A stretch of 7,984 bases of DNA, taken from assembly GCA_020024055.1 (NCBI GenBank), contig JAHHUI010000065.1:1-7984 (forward strand). The letters are read 5' to 3'. A program made the position numbers and the translations under genes. Shown in pieces: positions 1 to 6,132 of the stretch (its first letter is position 1; each line of letters opens with the position of its first letter). Source of the stretch: Spirochaetaceae bacterium (GTDB lineage Bacteria > Spirochaetota > Spirochaetia > WRBN01). The notes under the pieces are model-generated. The model made no database searches. It was not told where the DNA came from and saw only the letters and a list, made by a program, of their open reading frames with translations.

Positions 1-621
1 CAGCAGGCGATCGGCATAGGCCGTGATGCGCAGCACCCATTGGCGAATCTGCCGGCGAATCACCTTTGTTCCGCAGCGATCGCAGCAGCCTGAGGCATCC
101 ACTTCTTCATTGGCCAGGCCTGTCAGGCAGTGATTGCACCAATTAATGGGCATTTCCGCCTCATAAGCCAAACCTTTTTTATATAATTGCAGGAAAATCC
201 ATTGTGTCCAGCGATAATACTCGGGGGTATGCGTCGAGACTTCACGGCTCCAGTCATAGCTGAAGCCCAGGCTTTGAATCTGTCTGCGGAAATTGTCCGT
301 ATTTTTCTCTGTTGTGGCGCGCGGATGACGGCCCGTTTGAATGGCGTAATTCTCGGCGGGCAGGCCAAAACTGTCAAAACCCATCGGATGCAAAACATTG
401 TACCCGTTCGCGCGCAGATATCGGCTGTAAATATCGGTGGCAGTATAGCCCTCGGGATGCCCCACATGCAGGCCCGCCCCGCTGGGATAGGGAAACATAT
501 CTAAAATATAGGCGCGTTTTTCTTTGGGAAACGCGGGGTCTTCCCCAGCGCGGAAGGTATTATTTTTCCGCCAGAAATCCTGCCATTTTTTTTCAATTTC
601 AGTGAAAGGATATGGTGCCAT
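1..621 (-). CDS. leuS: Leucyl-tRNA synthetase, N-terminal part (cut by left edge)
   Basis: Class I aminoacyl-tRNA synthetase that charges tRNA-Leu with leucine in the cytoplasm. The 207 visible residues begin MAPYPFTEIEKKWQDFW. They contain the leucine-binding 'DMFPYPSGAGLHVGH' segment (residues 41-55) with the HIGH-type signature HVGH at 52-55. They also contain the 'HPMGFDSFGLPAENYAI' block (78-94) and the start of the zinc-binding insertion (CNHC at 162-165, CCDRC at 179-183). The editing domain, KMSKS loop and anticodon-binding parts lie beyond the left edge. The ATG at 621-619 is the first ATG after an in-frame stop (TAA) only four codons upstream, so the start is well fixed. No convincing Shine-Dalgarno sequence precedes it. 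It lies 64 bp downstream of the restriction-modification gene on the same strand and may be read through from it or use its own promoter. Identity is very secure. Confidence 0.97.
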   Translation of the reverse strand, partial: MAPYPFTEIEKKWQDFWRKNNTFRAGEDPAFPKEKRAYILDMFPYPSGAGLHVGHPEGYTATDIYSRYLRANGYNVLHPMGFDSFGLPAENYAIQTGRHPRATTEKNTDNFRRQIQSLGFSYDWSREVSTHTPEYYRWTQWIFLQLYKKGLAYEAEMPINWCNHCLTGLANEEVDASGCCDRCGTKVIRRQIRQWVLRITAYADRLL

Positions 622-630
622 CGGGATCAG

Positions 631-660
631 ATTTTAACAAAAAACTGTTTTTTATGTCTA
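631..660 (-). promoter_or_regulatory. Possible sigma-70 promoter for leuS
   Basis: Read on the minus strand, TAGACA (660-655, five of six matches to TTGACA) is followed after 18 bases by TAAAAT (636-631, five of six matches to TATAAT). The spacer is the A/T inverted repeat AAAAAACAGTTTTTT. Transcription would start near 624-625, only a few bases before the leuS ATG, giving an almost leaderless message. That would fit the lack of a Shine-Dalgarno sequence. In AT-rich DNA such matches occur by chance, so this is only a candidate. Confidence 0.3.
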
Positions 661-685
661 TAGAAGGCCCCGCCTAATATTCGGG

Positions 686-3600
686 CTAAATCTTTTTTTC
701 CAGCGCGGCGATTTCATCATCAGTCAGATGATAGAGCCGATAAACAATGCGGTCAATTTCTTGTTCTAAAGACTGAATATCTTCATTGTCGGGGGCATCC
801 GCATAGATTTGATCAATCAAACGGGAAAGCTTTTGTTTTGAGTCATCCGTTAATTCGGGGACAGGAATTTGTTCAACAAATATAGGTTTATATTCTTGAT
901 AACCGCCATTTCTGCTATAAGCTATTCTGTTAAGATAGAAGTGTGAAACCTTAGAATTTAAAACAGCAAGTAAAGCTTTTAGAAAAATAATATCATCAGT
1001 TTGCAATGTTAAGAGATTGCAGGGCGCGCAAATATAAAATTGTTCTGTGTCTAAAGCGAATCCCGGCCGCAGATTAAGATTTCCCCATATAATCTTAGGT
1101 TTTTTAAATTCTTCCCAATAAGCAATAGTGTCTTGGGTTTCAAACCATTTATTATTGGTTTTTTTTCTGGAACCCTTCTCTCCGGACTGTTCCAAACGTG
1201 AACCAAATGATTCTAAATAGAGTTTTACATCAGGATAATTATCAATATTTATTTTTAAACTTGGCAAAGTGCCAATCAAATATACCCCCCCCCAGGTATA
1301 TCCCCAGCGCCGAATATCTTTCCCTTGCAGCAGCGGCTTCAATATTTCAACGCTTTTGGGGTCGGCCGCCGTCAATTCATCATACTTTGCCTGATCAATA
1401 ATAAAAGCTTTATTATATCCTGTTTTAATGCCATAATTAATCGATACATCCCAATTTTTCAGCGGTGTGCCGTTTGCGCGTATTTTCCTCAGTATTTTTT
1501 CTTCTTCTTCATCCGTAATAATCCAGGCATCCCCATTTTCTTTAGACACAATCATGCCGTCCAATGCCTTGTCCAGGCTGTGCCCGGCGGGGATTCGTAT
1601 CTCATCCCGCGGCGCCGAGGCCGTTTTCTTATGATAGACAATAATATTCGTGTCTACGGTGGCGCTGTCAAACCAGCCGGCCCCTATATCTATTAATTCA
1701 TCTATCTCCGCATTTTTATACAGCCACGCGCGCGTTTTCTGTCCGTATTTCGCGCGCATCCATTTATTGCTCACCACAAATGCGGCAATTCCCTCTTCTG
1801 TTATCCAGTTAAAAGCCCTTTCTATAAACAGCTGATAAATATCCCCCTCAGCGGCATATGTCTCAAATCCCTGCCCGATATAAGGATTTATGCCTTTCTT
1901 AAGACCCTGCAGCTGCATATAAGGGGGATTGCCAATGACAATATCAAAATTCTTGACGCCAAACATCAAGCCGCTGTCAAAAAAAGGATTGCTCACATTC
2001 AGATGAAAGGGATCGAATTGGGTTATATATTCCTCCGTATTACCCTCCGCGCCTATGCGCATATTTTTTATTTTTTCCAAAGACTGCTGAATATTATTCC
2101 TCAATTCCCGCTTATCTTCCAAACCCGCCTCGAAATAGCCGTTGAAAGATTCACGTAATTTATCCAAAACTTCATGATAGTCGGAATGGACCAGCTCCCC
2201 CTGTTTCTGTTCCAGGCGCACAATGCTGTTAGCCGTCATCACTTTAAATTCTAAATTAGGCAGAATACGCAGATCAATATGCTTTTCATCCGTGTAATAT
2301 GTGTGTTTCAGCAATTCTATCCACAAACGCAGCCGGCAGATATTCACGGAATTGGGATTAATGTCAATGCCGTACAGCTGATTTTCAATAATCCTCAGCT
2401 TGGCTTCAAACAGGCTTTGCTGAATAATCTGCTGTTTTCTGTTTATCACATTATCTTTCAAAACATAATGAAATTCCTCGCCATTGAAATGCGTGATCAC
2501 CAATTCGTCATTCTGAATATCCGCTTCATATTCATGCCAATTATCCGCGAGCCTTAAATCGCTTTTCACCTTTATTAATTCATTCAGACAGGAAACCAAA
2601 AAATGCCCCGAACCCACTGCGGGGTCAAAAATACGAATGCCGTTGATTATTTCTCTCGCTTGCCGAACCTCTTGATCATGATCATCCAGCTTAATGATCC
2701 AGTCTTTCAGCTTTTCAAAGCTTTGATATTTTTTATTGAATTTTTCATTAAATTTCCGCAGCACCAGCTGATGTATCACACGGCGGGCCATATACATGGT
2801 GATGCGCGCCGGCGTGAAATGCGCCCCATCCCGATAGCCGTTCAGTTTCTCAAAAACCAAACCCAAAACCGCTGAACTGATCACGGTGTTTTTATCCGTA
2901 AATTCCGCGTCTTTATTAAATTGATAACAATTTAAAAAACGAATCAGATAGACTAAAAAACGAAGTTTTGTCTCTTTGTCTTTCAAAATACTTCCGCGCA
3001 TCACATCCATGGGATCATACATAGCCACTTGATCAATGCTGAGCAATCTCTCTGTTTCCGTTTCTTCAAAAAGAGAACTGTTTAAATAAGGAATATTCGG
3101 AAATATATTTTCCATCACGGCACGGTCTTCTCTCTTCACGGCCAAAACACGGAAAAATAAAGTGGCTAAATCAGAAAGCTGCTTAATTTTATTCTCGTCC
3201 AGAAATTTGGGAAATGCCCCTCCCGAAAACCCGACAAGCAATGCCTCAAGAATCTTAAGAAATAAAATACGATTCAGCCATAGAATGCTTAATTCAAAAG
3301 CCGTTTCAAAAACAGCTTCGGGCGGTATTTTTGCGCGTACTTTCAGGGTTTCTATAATACAGCCCATCATAGAATAAGGATCTGAATTATACTCCAGGCC
3401 ATTTTTCTCTTTTTTCTCCCTTAATCCCAGAATATGCAGTAATTCAGCATAAAATCTCTCATTTAAATGATTGGCATCATTAGAGAGCGGCTCTTTAAAC
3501 AGCGTGTAAGGAGATAAAAATTTCCATAGGAATTTGCATTGTTCTTCATCTTGATATTCGCGCAGATTAATATTTACACCATGACATTCCAAGTCCTTTT

Positions 3601-4183
3601 CATCATATAAAATTTTCCTTAACTGCTTATAGAGATCGTCTGTTTTCTCCGCAGATCCCGAGTTTTTACCTGCATAAGGCTTTAAACAGGAATTAATTTT
3701 TTTGTTTTTACAAAGCTCGTCAAATTGCCGCGCGCTGAATAAATAGATCTGCTCACAGTCTGTAATCATGATGTAATTCAAACGAAAAGTTTCGCCCTGA
3801 TGCCTTAGACGGAAAAAATAAAACAGCGCCTGATGCAGCGCCTTGCGATTAAAATCACTCTCAGTCAGCATTTCTGCCAGATTACCGGTACGCTTGATCT
3901 CTATTAACACACGCGGCAGATCGTCTTTATCCTTAATAAGAGCATCAATTCTTTGATGCGTGTTAATATTTCTATATTCGGGAAATGAGTCTTTTAAAAA
4001 ATCGCGGAAAAGAGTCTTTCGATGTTCCTCCGATTCATTTTCCTCAACGGCCTGATCTAACTTTGACAGATAAGACTCATAATGTTTTTTGAACTGCGAA
4101 AGAATACTTTGATCGGGCTGATAATTTTGCAAATCTTTTAATAAGAAATTTTTGGCATTACCAGACCGTGATTGCATAATCAT
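686..4183 (-). CDS. Type IIG restriction-modification enzyme (Eco57I-like nuclease-methyltransferase fusion)
   Basis: A 1165-residue single chain that should both methylate adenine in a specific DNA site and cut unmethylated DNA. The N-terminus has a PD-(D/E)xK nuclease pattern: RIDALI with D80, then LIEIKR with E95 and K97. A long helical linker follows. The methyltransferase core shows motif X (HFTPAR, 455-460), motif I for S-adenosylmethionine (FDPAVGSGHFL, 519-529), an acidic motif II (YGIDINP, D607) and catalytic motif IV NPPY (752-755), typical of N6-adenine enzymes. Residues from about 900 to 1110, including LLQGKDIRRWGY (951-962), resemble the TaqI/Eco57I-type target-recognition region. 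The start is ATG 4183-4181 (or ATG 4177-4175, two codons in); an in-frame TAG sits four codons upstream, and no good Shine-Dalgarno is visible. Base composition is lower in GC than its neighbours (21/60 at 3541-3600), consistent with horizontal acquisition. No partner subunit gene is present. A coding-strand G9 tract lies in the recognition region; the frame is open as given. The recognition site cannot be predicted. Confidence 0.92.
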   Translation of the reverse strand: MIMQSRSGNAKNFLLKDLQNYQPDQSILSQFKKHYESYLSKLDQAVEENESEEHRKTLFRDFLKDSFPEYRNINTHQRIDALIKDKDDLPRVLIEIKRTGNLAEMLTESDFNRKALHQALFYFFRLRHQGETFRLNYIMITDCEQIYLFSARQFDELCKNKKINSCLKPYAGKNSGSAEKTDDLYKQLRKILYDEKDLECHGVNINLREYQDEEQCKFLWKFLSPYTLFKEPLSNDANHLNERFYAELLHILGLREKKEKNGLEYNSDPYSMMGCIIETLKVRAKIPPEAVFETAFELSILWLNRILFLKILEALLVGFSGGAFPKFLDENKIKQLSDLATLFFRVLAVKREDRAVMENIFPNIPYLNSSLFEETETERLLSIDQVAMYDPMDVMRGSILKDKETKLRFLVYLIRFLNCYQFNKDAEFTDKNTVISSAVLGLVFEKLNGYRDGAHFTPARITMYMARRVIHQLVLRKFNEKFNKKYQSFEKLKDWIIKLDDHDQEVRQAREIINGIRIFDPAVGSGHFLVSCLNELIKVKSDLRLADNWHEYEADIQNDELVITHFNGEEFHYVLKDNVINRKQQIIQQSLFEAKLRIIENQLYGIDINPNSVNICRLRLWIELLKHTYYTDEKHIDLRILPNLEFKVMTANSIVRLEQKQGELVHSDYHEVLDKLRESFNGYFEAGLEDKRELRNNIQQSLEKIKNMRIGAEGNTEEYITQFDPFHLNVSNPFFDSGLMFGVKNFDIVIGNPPYMQLQGLKKGINPYIGQGFETYAAEGDIYQLFIERAFNWITEEGIAAFVVSNKWMRAKYGQKTRAWLYKNAEIDELIDIGAGWFDSATVDTNIIVYHKKTASAPRDEIRIPAGHSLDKALDGMIVSKENGDAWIITDEEEEKILRKIRANGTPLKNWDVSINYGIKTGYNKAFIIDQAKYDELTAADPKSVEILKPLLQGKDIRRWGYTWGGVYLIGTLPSLKINIDNYPDVKLYLESFGSRLEQSGEKGSRKKTNNKWFETQDTIAYWEEFKKPKIIWGNLNLRPGFALDTEQFYICAPCNLLTLQTDDIIFLKALLAVLNSKVSHFYLNRIAYSRNGGYQEYKPIFVEQIPVPELTDDSKQKLSRLIDQIYADAPDNEDIQSLEQEIDRIVYRLYHLTDDEIAALEKKI
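1285..1293 (-). repeat. Poly-G (G9) tract inside the type IIG gene, candidate phase-variation switch
   Basis: Nine consecutive C on the plus strand, which are nine G in the coding strand, span codons W964 to V967 (TGG GGG GGG GTA) in the target-recognition region. At nine bases the gene is open. With eight G the frame reads TAT ATT TGA and stops at 1278-1276. With ten G it stops at the TGA at 1244-1242. Both off states lose roughly the last 190-200 residues. No other G or C run this long is in the window. Mononucleotide G/C tracts of this length are known slippage switches in phase-variable genes of other bacteria. Confidence 0.75.
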
Positions 4184-4300
4184 AATTATTATCTATTTTT
4201 TGCTGTTTTTACAATAAGGGAAGAATGAGCATTCTTCTAAAAATATTTCTAAAGTGATCTTAATTTTCTGCCGATAGTAAAGCGGAGCCTTGAGGGAATT
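4184..4300. promoter_or_regulatory. Divergent intergenic region between the type IIG gene and dnaX
   Basis: These 117 AT-rich bases separate two divergently read genes and should hold both promoters. I could not assign a convincing -35/-10 pair for either direction. Visible elements are an 18-bp palindrome (4220-4237), two copies of TTCTAAA (4235-4241 and 4247-4253), and a GAGGG ribosome-binding sequence for dnaX at 4292-4296, four bases before its ATG. Confidence 0.5.
4220..4237. repeat. 18-bp palindrome GAAGAATG-AG-CATTCTTC, possible operator
   Basis: Perfect 8-bp arms surround a 2-bp centre. It lies 37 bp upstream of the type IIG start codon and 63 bp upstream of dnaX. The 2-bp centre and the lack of a following T-run argue against a terminator. 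The position fits an operator for a dimeric repressor or activator of either gene. No controller-protein gene is in the window. Confidence 0.5.
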
Positions 4301-5614
4301 ATGAATTACGAAGTCACCGCTACACGCCGACGGCCTCAGGGGTTTTCGGCCATGCTGGGCCAGGATTTTGTGGCAAGCGCGCTGGCCAACAGCATCGAAA
4401 AAGGGCGAATCGCCCATGCGTATCTATTTTGCGGGCCGCGCGGCGTGGGCAAAACATCTTCCGCCCGCATATTGGCCCGAAGCCTGAACTGCAAAGAGGG
4501 GCCTACGATTCATCCCTGCGGCAAATGTTCTAATTGTTTGGAAATTATGCAGGGCAGCAGTCTGGATGTGATCGAAATCGACGGCGCCAGCAATACCGGT
4601 GTCTCCGACGTGCGCGAGATTAAGGACGAAGTCCTTTTCCAGCCCAATACCAGCAATTATAAAATTTACATCATTGACGAAGTGCATATGCTCTCGGTCA
4701 GTGCCTTCAATGCCCTGCTGAAAACCATTGAAGAGCCGCCGCCGTATGTCATCTTTATTTTCGCCACGACAGAGATTCACAAAGTGCCTGCGACGATACG
4801 TTCGCGCTGTCAGCAATATAATTTTCGTCTGATTAACCCCGAGACCATTAAAAATGCCCTCTCTGCCGCTGCCGAAGAATTACAGATTCAAGCCGAACCG
4901 GATGCACTGTTTTGGCTGGCCAAAGAAAGCGGGGGCAGCATGCGCGATGCCTACACCCTCTTCGATCAGGCCGCCGCTTTTTCCGAGGGGCATATCACCC
5001 TGGCCAAAATTAAGGAAAAAATGGGCCTTTTGGGTCTGGACGAATTGAATGCCATGATGATTTTTTTCGTGCAGCAGAATATCGGCGAGGCATTAAAACT
5101 GGCCAATGATATTTTGAGCAAAGGCGTCTCCGTAGAGCAGTTTCTCACCGATTTAGCCGAATATTTTCGTAATCTGCTGCTGATTAAAAGCGGCGTGCAT
5201 AATGAGGCCGTGCTGGGCTACAGCCTGAATATGTTTGCCCAGAATGCCCTGGATACTTACAGCATCCCCCAGCTTCAGGCCGCCCTGAGCTGGATTTTCG
5301 ACCTGTATCGCGATATTCGCTACAGCGTGAATCCGCGTTTTGAATTAGAATTGCTATTGGCGAAACTGTGTCAGCTGATGTATTGGATTTCCCCTCAGGC
5401 GATTGTGAAACAGGTGCAAAGCTTGCGCGGCGAGCTGACTGGAGAAAAGCCGGTGGCCCACGAAGCACAGCAATTTCCGCTGGGTTCAGGCACTCCTGCT
5501 ACCCTTGCCACACCCGGGCCCATGCCCCAGGGAACATCAACAGAGCAATCAATTGGACAAACAGCTGATAAAGCTTCTTTAGTTGCACAGTATTTTGACG
5601 GAGAAATTGAATGA
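4301..5614 (+). CDS. dnaX: DNA polymerase III clamp-loader subunit DnaX (short, gamma-like form)
   Basis: ATPase subunit of the clamp loader that places the beta sliding clamp on primed DNA during replication. The 437-residue protein shows Walker A GPRGVGKT (45-52) and the zinc module C64, C73, C76, C79. It also shows Walker B IIDEVH (124-129), sensor 1 FATTE (154-158), the SRC arginine-finger motif (168-170) and sensor 2 GGSMRDA (211-217). The helical collar domain follows to about residue 375. The last 60 residues are a low-complexity Gly/Pro/Thr/Gln-rich tail. It therefore lacks the longer C-terminal part that in tau binds the polymerase and helicase. Upstream GAGGG (4292-4296) is close to the ATG. 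The stop overlaps the ybaB start (ATGA). The N-terminus EVTATRRRPQ is typical of spirochaete DnaX as I recall the family. Identity is secure. Confidence 0.96.
   Translation: MNYEVTATRRRPQGFSAMLGQDFVASALANSIEKGRIAHAYLFCGPRGVGKTSSARILARSLNCKEGPTIHPCGKCSNCLEIMQGSSLDVIEIDGASNTGVSDVREIKDEVLFQPNTSNYKIYIIDEVHMLSVSAFNALLKTIEEPPPYVIFIFATTEIHKVPATIRSRCQQYNFRLINPETIKNALSAAAEELQIQAEPDALFWLAKESGGSMRDAYTLFDQAAAFSEGHITLAKIKEKMGLLGLDELNAMMIFFVQQNIGEALKLANDILSKGVSVEQFLTDLAEYFRNLLLIKSGVHNEAVLGYSLNMFAQNALDTYSIPQLQAALSWIFDLYRDIRYSVNPRFELELLLAKLCQLMYWISPQAIVKQVQSLRGELTGEKPVAHEAQQFPLGSGTPATLATPGPMPQGTSTEQSIGQTADKASLVAQYFDGEIE
5600..5614 (+). promoter_or_regulatory. dnaX-ybaB translational coupling site
   Basis: GGAG (5600-5603) lies seven bases before the ybaB ATG (5611-5613), which overlaps the dnaX TGA (5612-5614). 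A ribosome finishing dnaX can restart on ybaB, and the Shine-Dalgarno sequence supports this start over the in-frame ATG at 5620. Confidence 0.7.
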
Positions 5615-5931
5615 ATATCATGGACATGTTTAATGCAGACAATTTAAAAAAAATGCAGGATACTATGGCCCAGGCCCAGGAAAAATTGCGCAAAATAGAA
5701 GCTACAGGTGAGGCGGGCGGCGGCATTGTGAAAGTGACCCTGAACGGTGAATATCAATGTGTAGACATTTTCCTGGATCCCATTACTGTTGACCCGCGCG
5801 ACATTCCCATGCTTCAAATCCTGATTAAAAGCGCGTATTCTGCGGCTTGGAACAAACTGAAAAACGAAGTTACTCCACAGTCTTTGCCCAATATTTTGGG
5901 AGATTTACCCGACTTTTTTAAAAACAATTAA
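5611..5931 (+). CDS. ybaB: YbaB/EbfC family nucleoid-associated protein
   Basis: A small (106-residue) DNA-binding protein of the YbaB/EbfC family; members form tweezer-like dimers that bind DNA with little or moderate specificity and affect nucleoid structure and gene expression. The sequence shows the family layout. An amphipathic N-terminal helix is rich in Met, Gln and Lys (DNLKKMQDTMAQAQEKL, 10-26). Next come the small Gly-rich stretch GEAGGGIVKVTLNG (33-46) and the beta segment. The 'DPRDIPMLQILIKSAYSAAWNK' helix ends the core. The gene follows dnaX with a 4-bp overlap, the classic dnaX-ybaB arrangement. In many bacteria recR comes next; here it does not, and a regulatory region for a sigma factor follows instead. 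The Borrelia homologue EbfC is known to bind DNA and influence gene expression, but no such role is shown here. Confidence 0.92.
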   Translation: MNIMDMFNADNLKKMQDTMAQAQEKLRKIEATGEAGGGIVKVTLNGEYQCVDIFLDPITVDPRDIPMLQILIKSAYSAAWNKLKNEVTPQSLPNILGDLPDFFKNN

Positions 5932-5935
5932 TCAC

Positions 5936-5952
5936 TGAGTCATTTTAACCCA
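5936..5952. promoter_or_regulatory. Upstream activator-like site 1 (17-bp imperfect palindrome)
   Basis: TGAGTCA-TTT-TAACCCA has 7-bp half-sites with a 3-bp spacer; five of seven arm positions pair. It matches site 2 at 14 of 17 positions and lies 41 bp before it (start to start). Its centre is about 162 bp upstream of the transcription start predicted from the sigma-54 promoter, a normal distance for an enhancer-binding activator. Confidence 0.55.
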
Positions 5953-5976
5953 CTATTATTGCTCTTTTTACACAAG

Positions 5977-5993
5977 TGTGTCATTTTGACTCA
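5977..5993. promoter_or_regulatory. Upstream activator-like site 2 (17-bp imperfect palindrome)
   Basis: TGTGTCA-TTT-TGACTCA has six of seven arm positions paired and a 3-bp spacer, the better of the two copies. The centre is about 121 bp upstream of the predicted start. The 41-bp spacing to site 1 is close to four helical turns, which would put both dimers on one face of the DNA. On the opposite strand the core GAGTCAAAATGAC resembles, from memory, the site bound by the NtrC-family activator ZraR; this resemblance is suggestive only. Confidence 0.6.
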
Positions 5994-6031
5994 TCCTTTC
6001 CTCTATGGCCCCATCATTCCATTGCGCTGTC

Positions 6032-6063
6032 AGCCAGGAATCCTGGCTAAAAAATTGTTTTTT
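6032..6063 (+). terminator. Hairpin after ybaB: terminator or second operator
   Basis: AGCCAGGA-A-TCCTGGCT (6032-6048) is a perfect palindrome around one central base; as RNA it folds into a 7-bp GC-rich stem with a 3-base loop. It is followed by AAAAAATTGTTTTTT (6049-6063). The T-run starts nine bases after the stem rather than directly, so it is not a textbook terminator. It is nevertheless the best candidate for ending the dnaX-ybaB transcript. It also sits about 58-74 bp upstream of the predicted sigma-gene start, between the paired sites and the promoter, where a repressor or bending protein could bind. Confidence 0.45.
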
Positions 6064-6078
6064 CATTATTTTTTCATA

Positions 6079-6095
6079 TTGGCATAGTTCTTGCT
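6079..6095 (+). promoter_or_regulatory. Sigma-54 (RpoN) -24/-12 promoter of the sigma-factor gene
   Basis: TTGGCATAGTTCTTGCT matches the sigma-54 consensus TTGGCAC-N5-TTGCW at all but the last base of the -24 box. The invariant GG (6081-6082) and GC (6093-6094) are separated by exactly ten bases, as required. The start would be near 6106, giving a 27-base leader before ATG 6133. A strong Shine-Dalgarno and paired upstream palindromes at normal enhancer distance support it. No competing sigma-70 promoter stood out. Confidence 0.82.
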
Positions 6096-6117
6096 ATATA
6101 TATTTATGACAAGCCAT

Positions 6118-6125
6118 GAGGAGGG
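6118..6125 (+). promoter_or_regulatory. Strong ribosome-binding site that fixes the sigma-factor start
   Basis: GAGGAGGG is followed by seven bases and then ATG at 6133. In-frame upstream starts are excluded: TTG 6091 is part of the -12 promoter box, and ATG 6106 coincides with the predicted transcription start. Confidence 0.85.
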
Positions 6126-6132
6126 AACAAGA

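Noticed and set aside
123..605. Open frames overlapping leuS on both strands
   Set aside because: They are in other frames of a clearly recognisable leuS and show no known domain.
639..653. AAAAAACTGTTTTTT, nearly the same as AAAAAATTGTTTTTT at 6049-6063, as a dispersed repeat
   Set aside because: A-run/T-run pairs of this kind arise easily by chance or as bent DNA or weak hairpins; two copies are not enough to name a repeat family.
1159..1166. A8 run in the coding strand of the type IIG gene as a second slippage switch
   Set aside because: A runs of this length are common in this composition (another is in leuS at 586-593 and in ybaB near 5646-5653), so it carries little weight beside the G9 tract.
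622..4300. Flanking repeats marking insertion of the type IIG gene
   Set aside because: Comparing 622-685 with 4184-4300 gave only short T-rich matches such as CTGTTTTT, with no convincing target duplication or inverted ends.
4193..4417. Small minus-strand frame of 74 codons overlapping the dnaX start
   Set aside because: It is antisense to the conserved DnaX N-terminus, lacks a recognisable domain and would end just before the type IIG start; a shadow is the simplest explanation.
5013..5022. Programmed frameshift site in dnaX (A-run near 5015)
   Set aside because: The protein already ends at gamma length, and there is no longer alternative frame or evident stimulatory structure.
6091..6132. 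N-terminal extension of the sigma factor from TTG 6091 or ATG 6106
   Set aside because: TTG 6091 is part of the sigma-54 -12 box, ATG 6106 coincides with the predicted start of transcription and has no ribosome-binding site, while ATG 6133 has GAGGAGGG at ideal distance.
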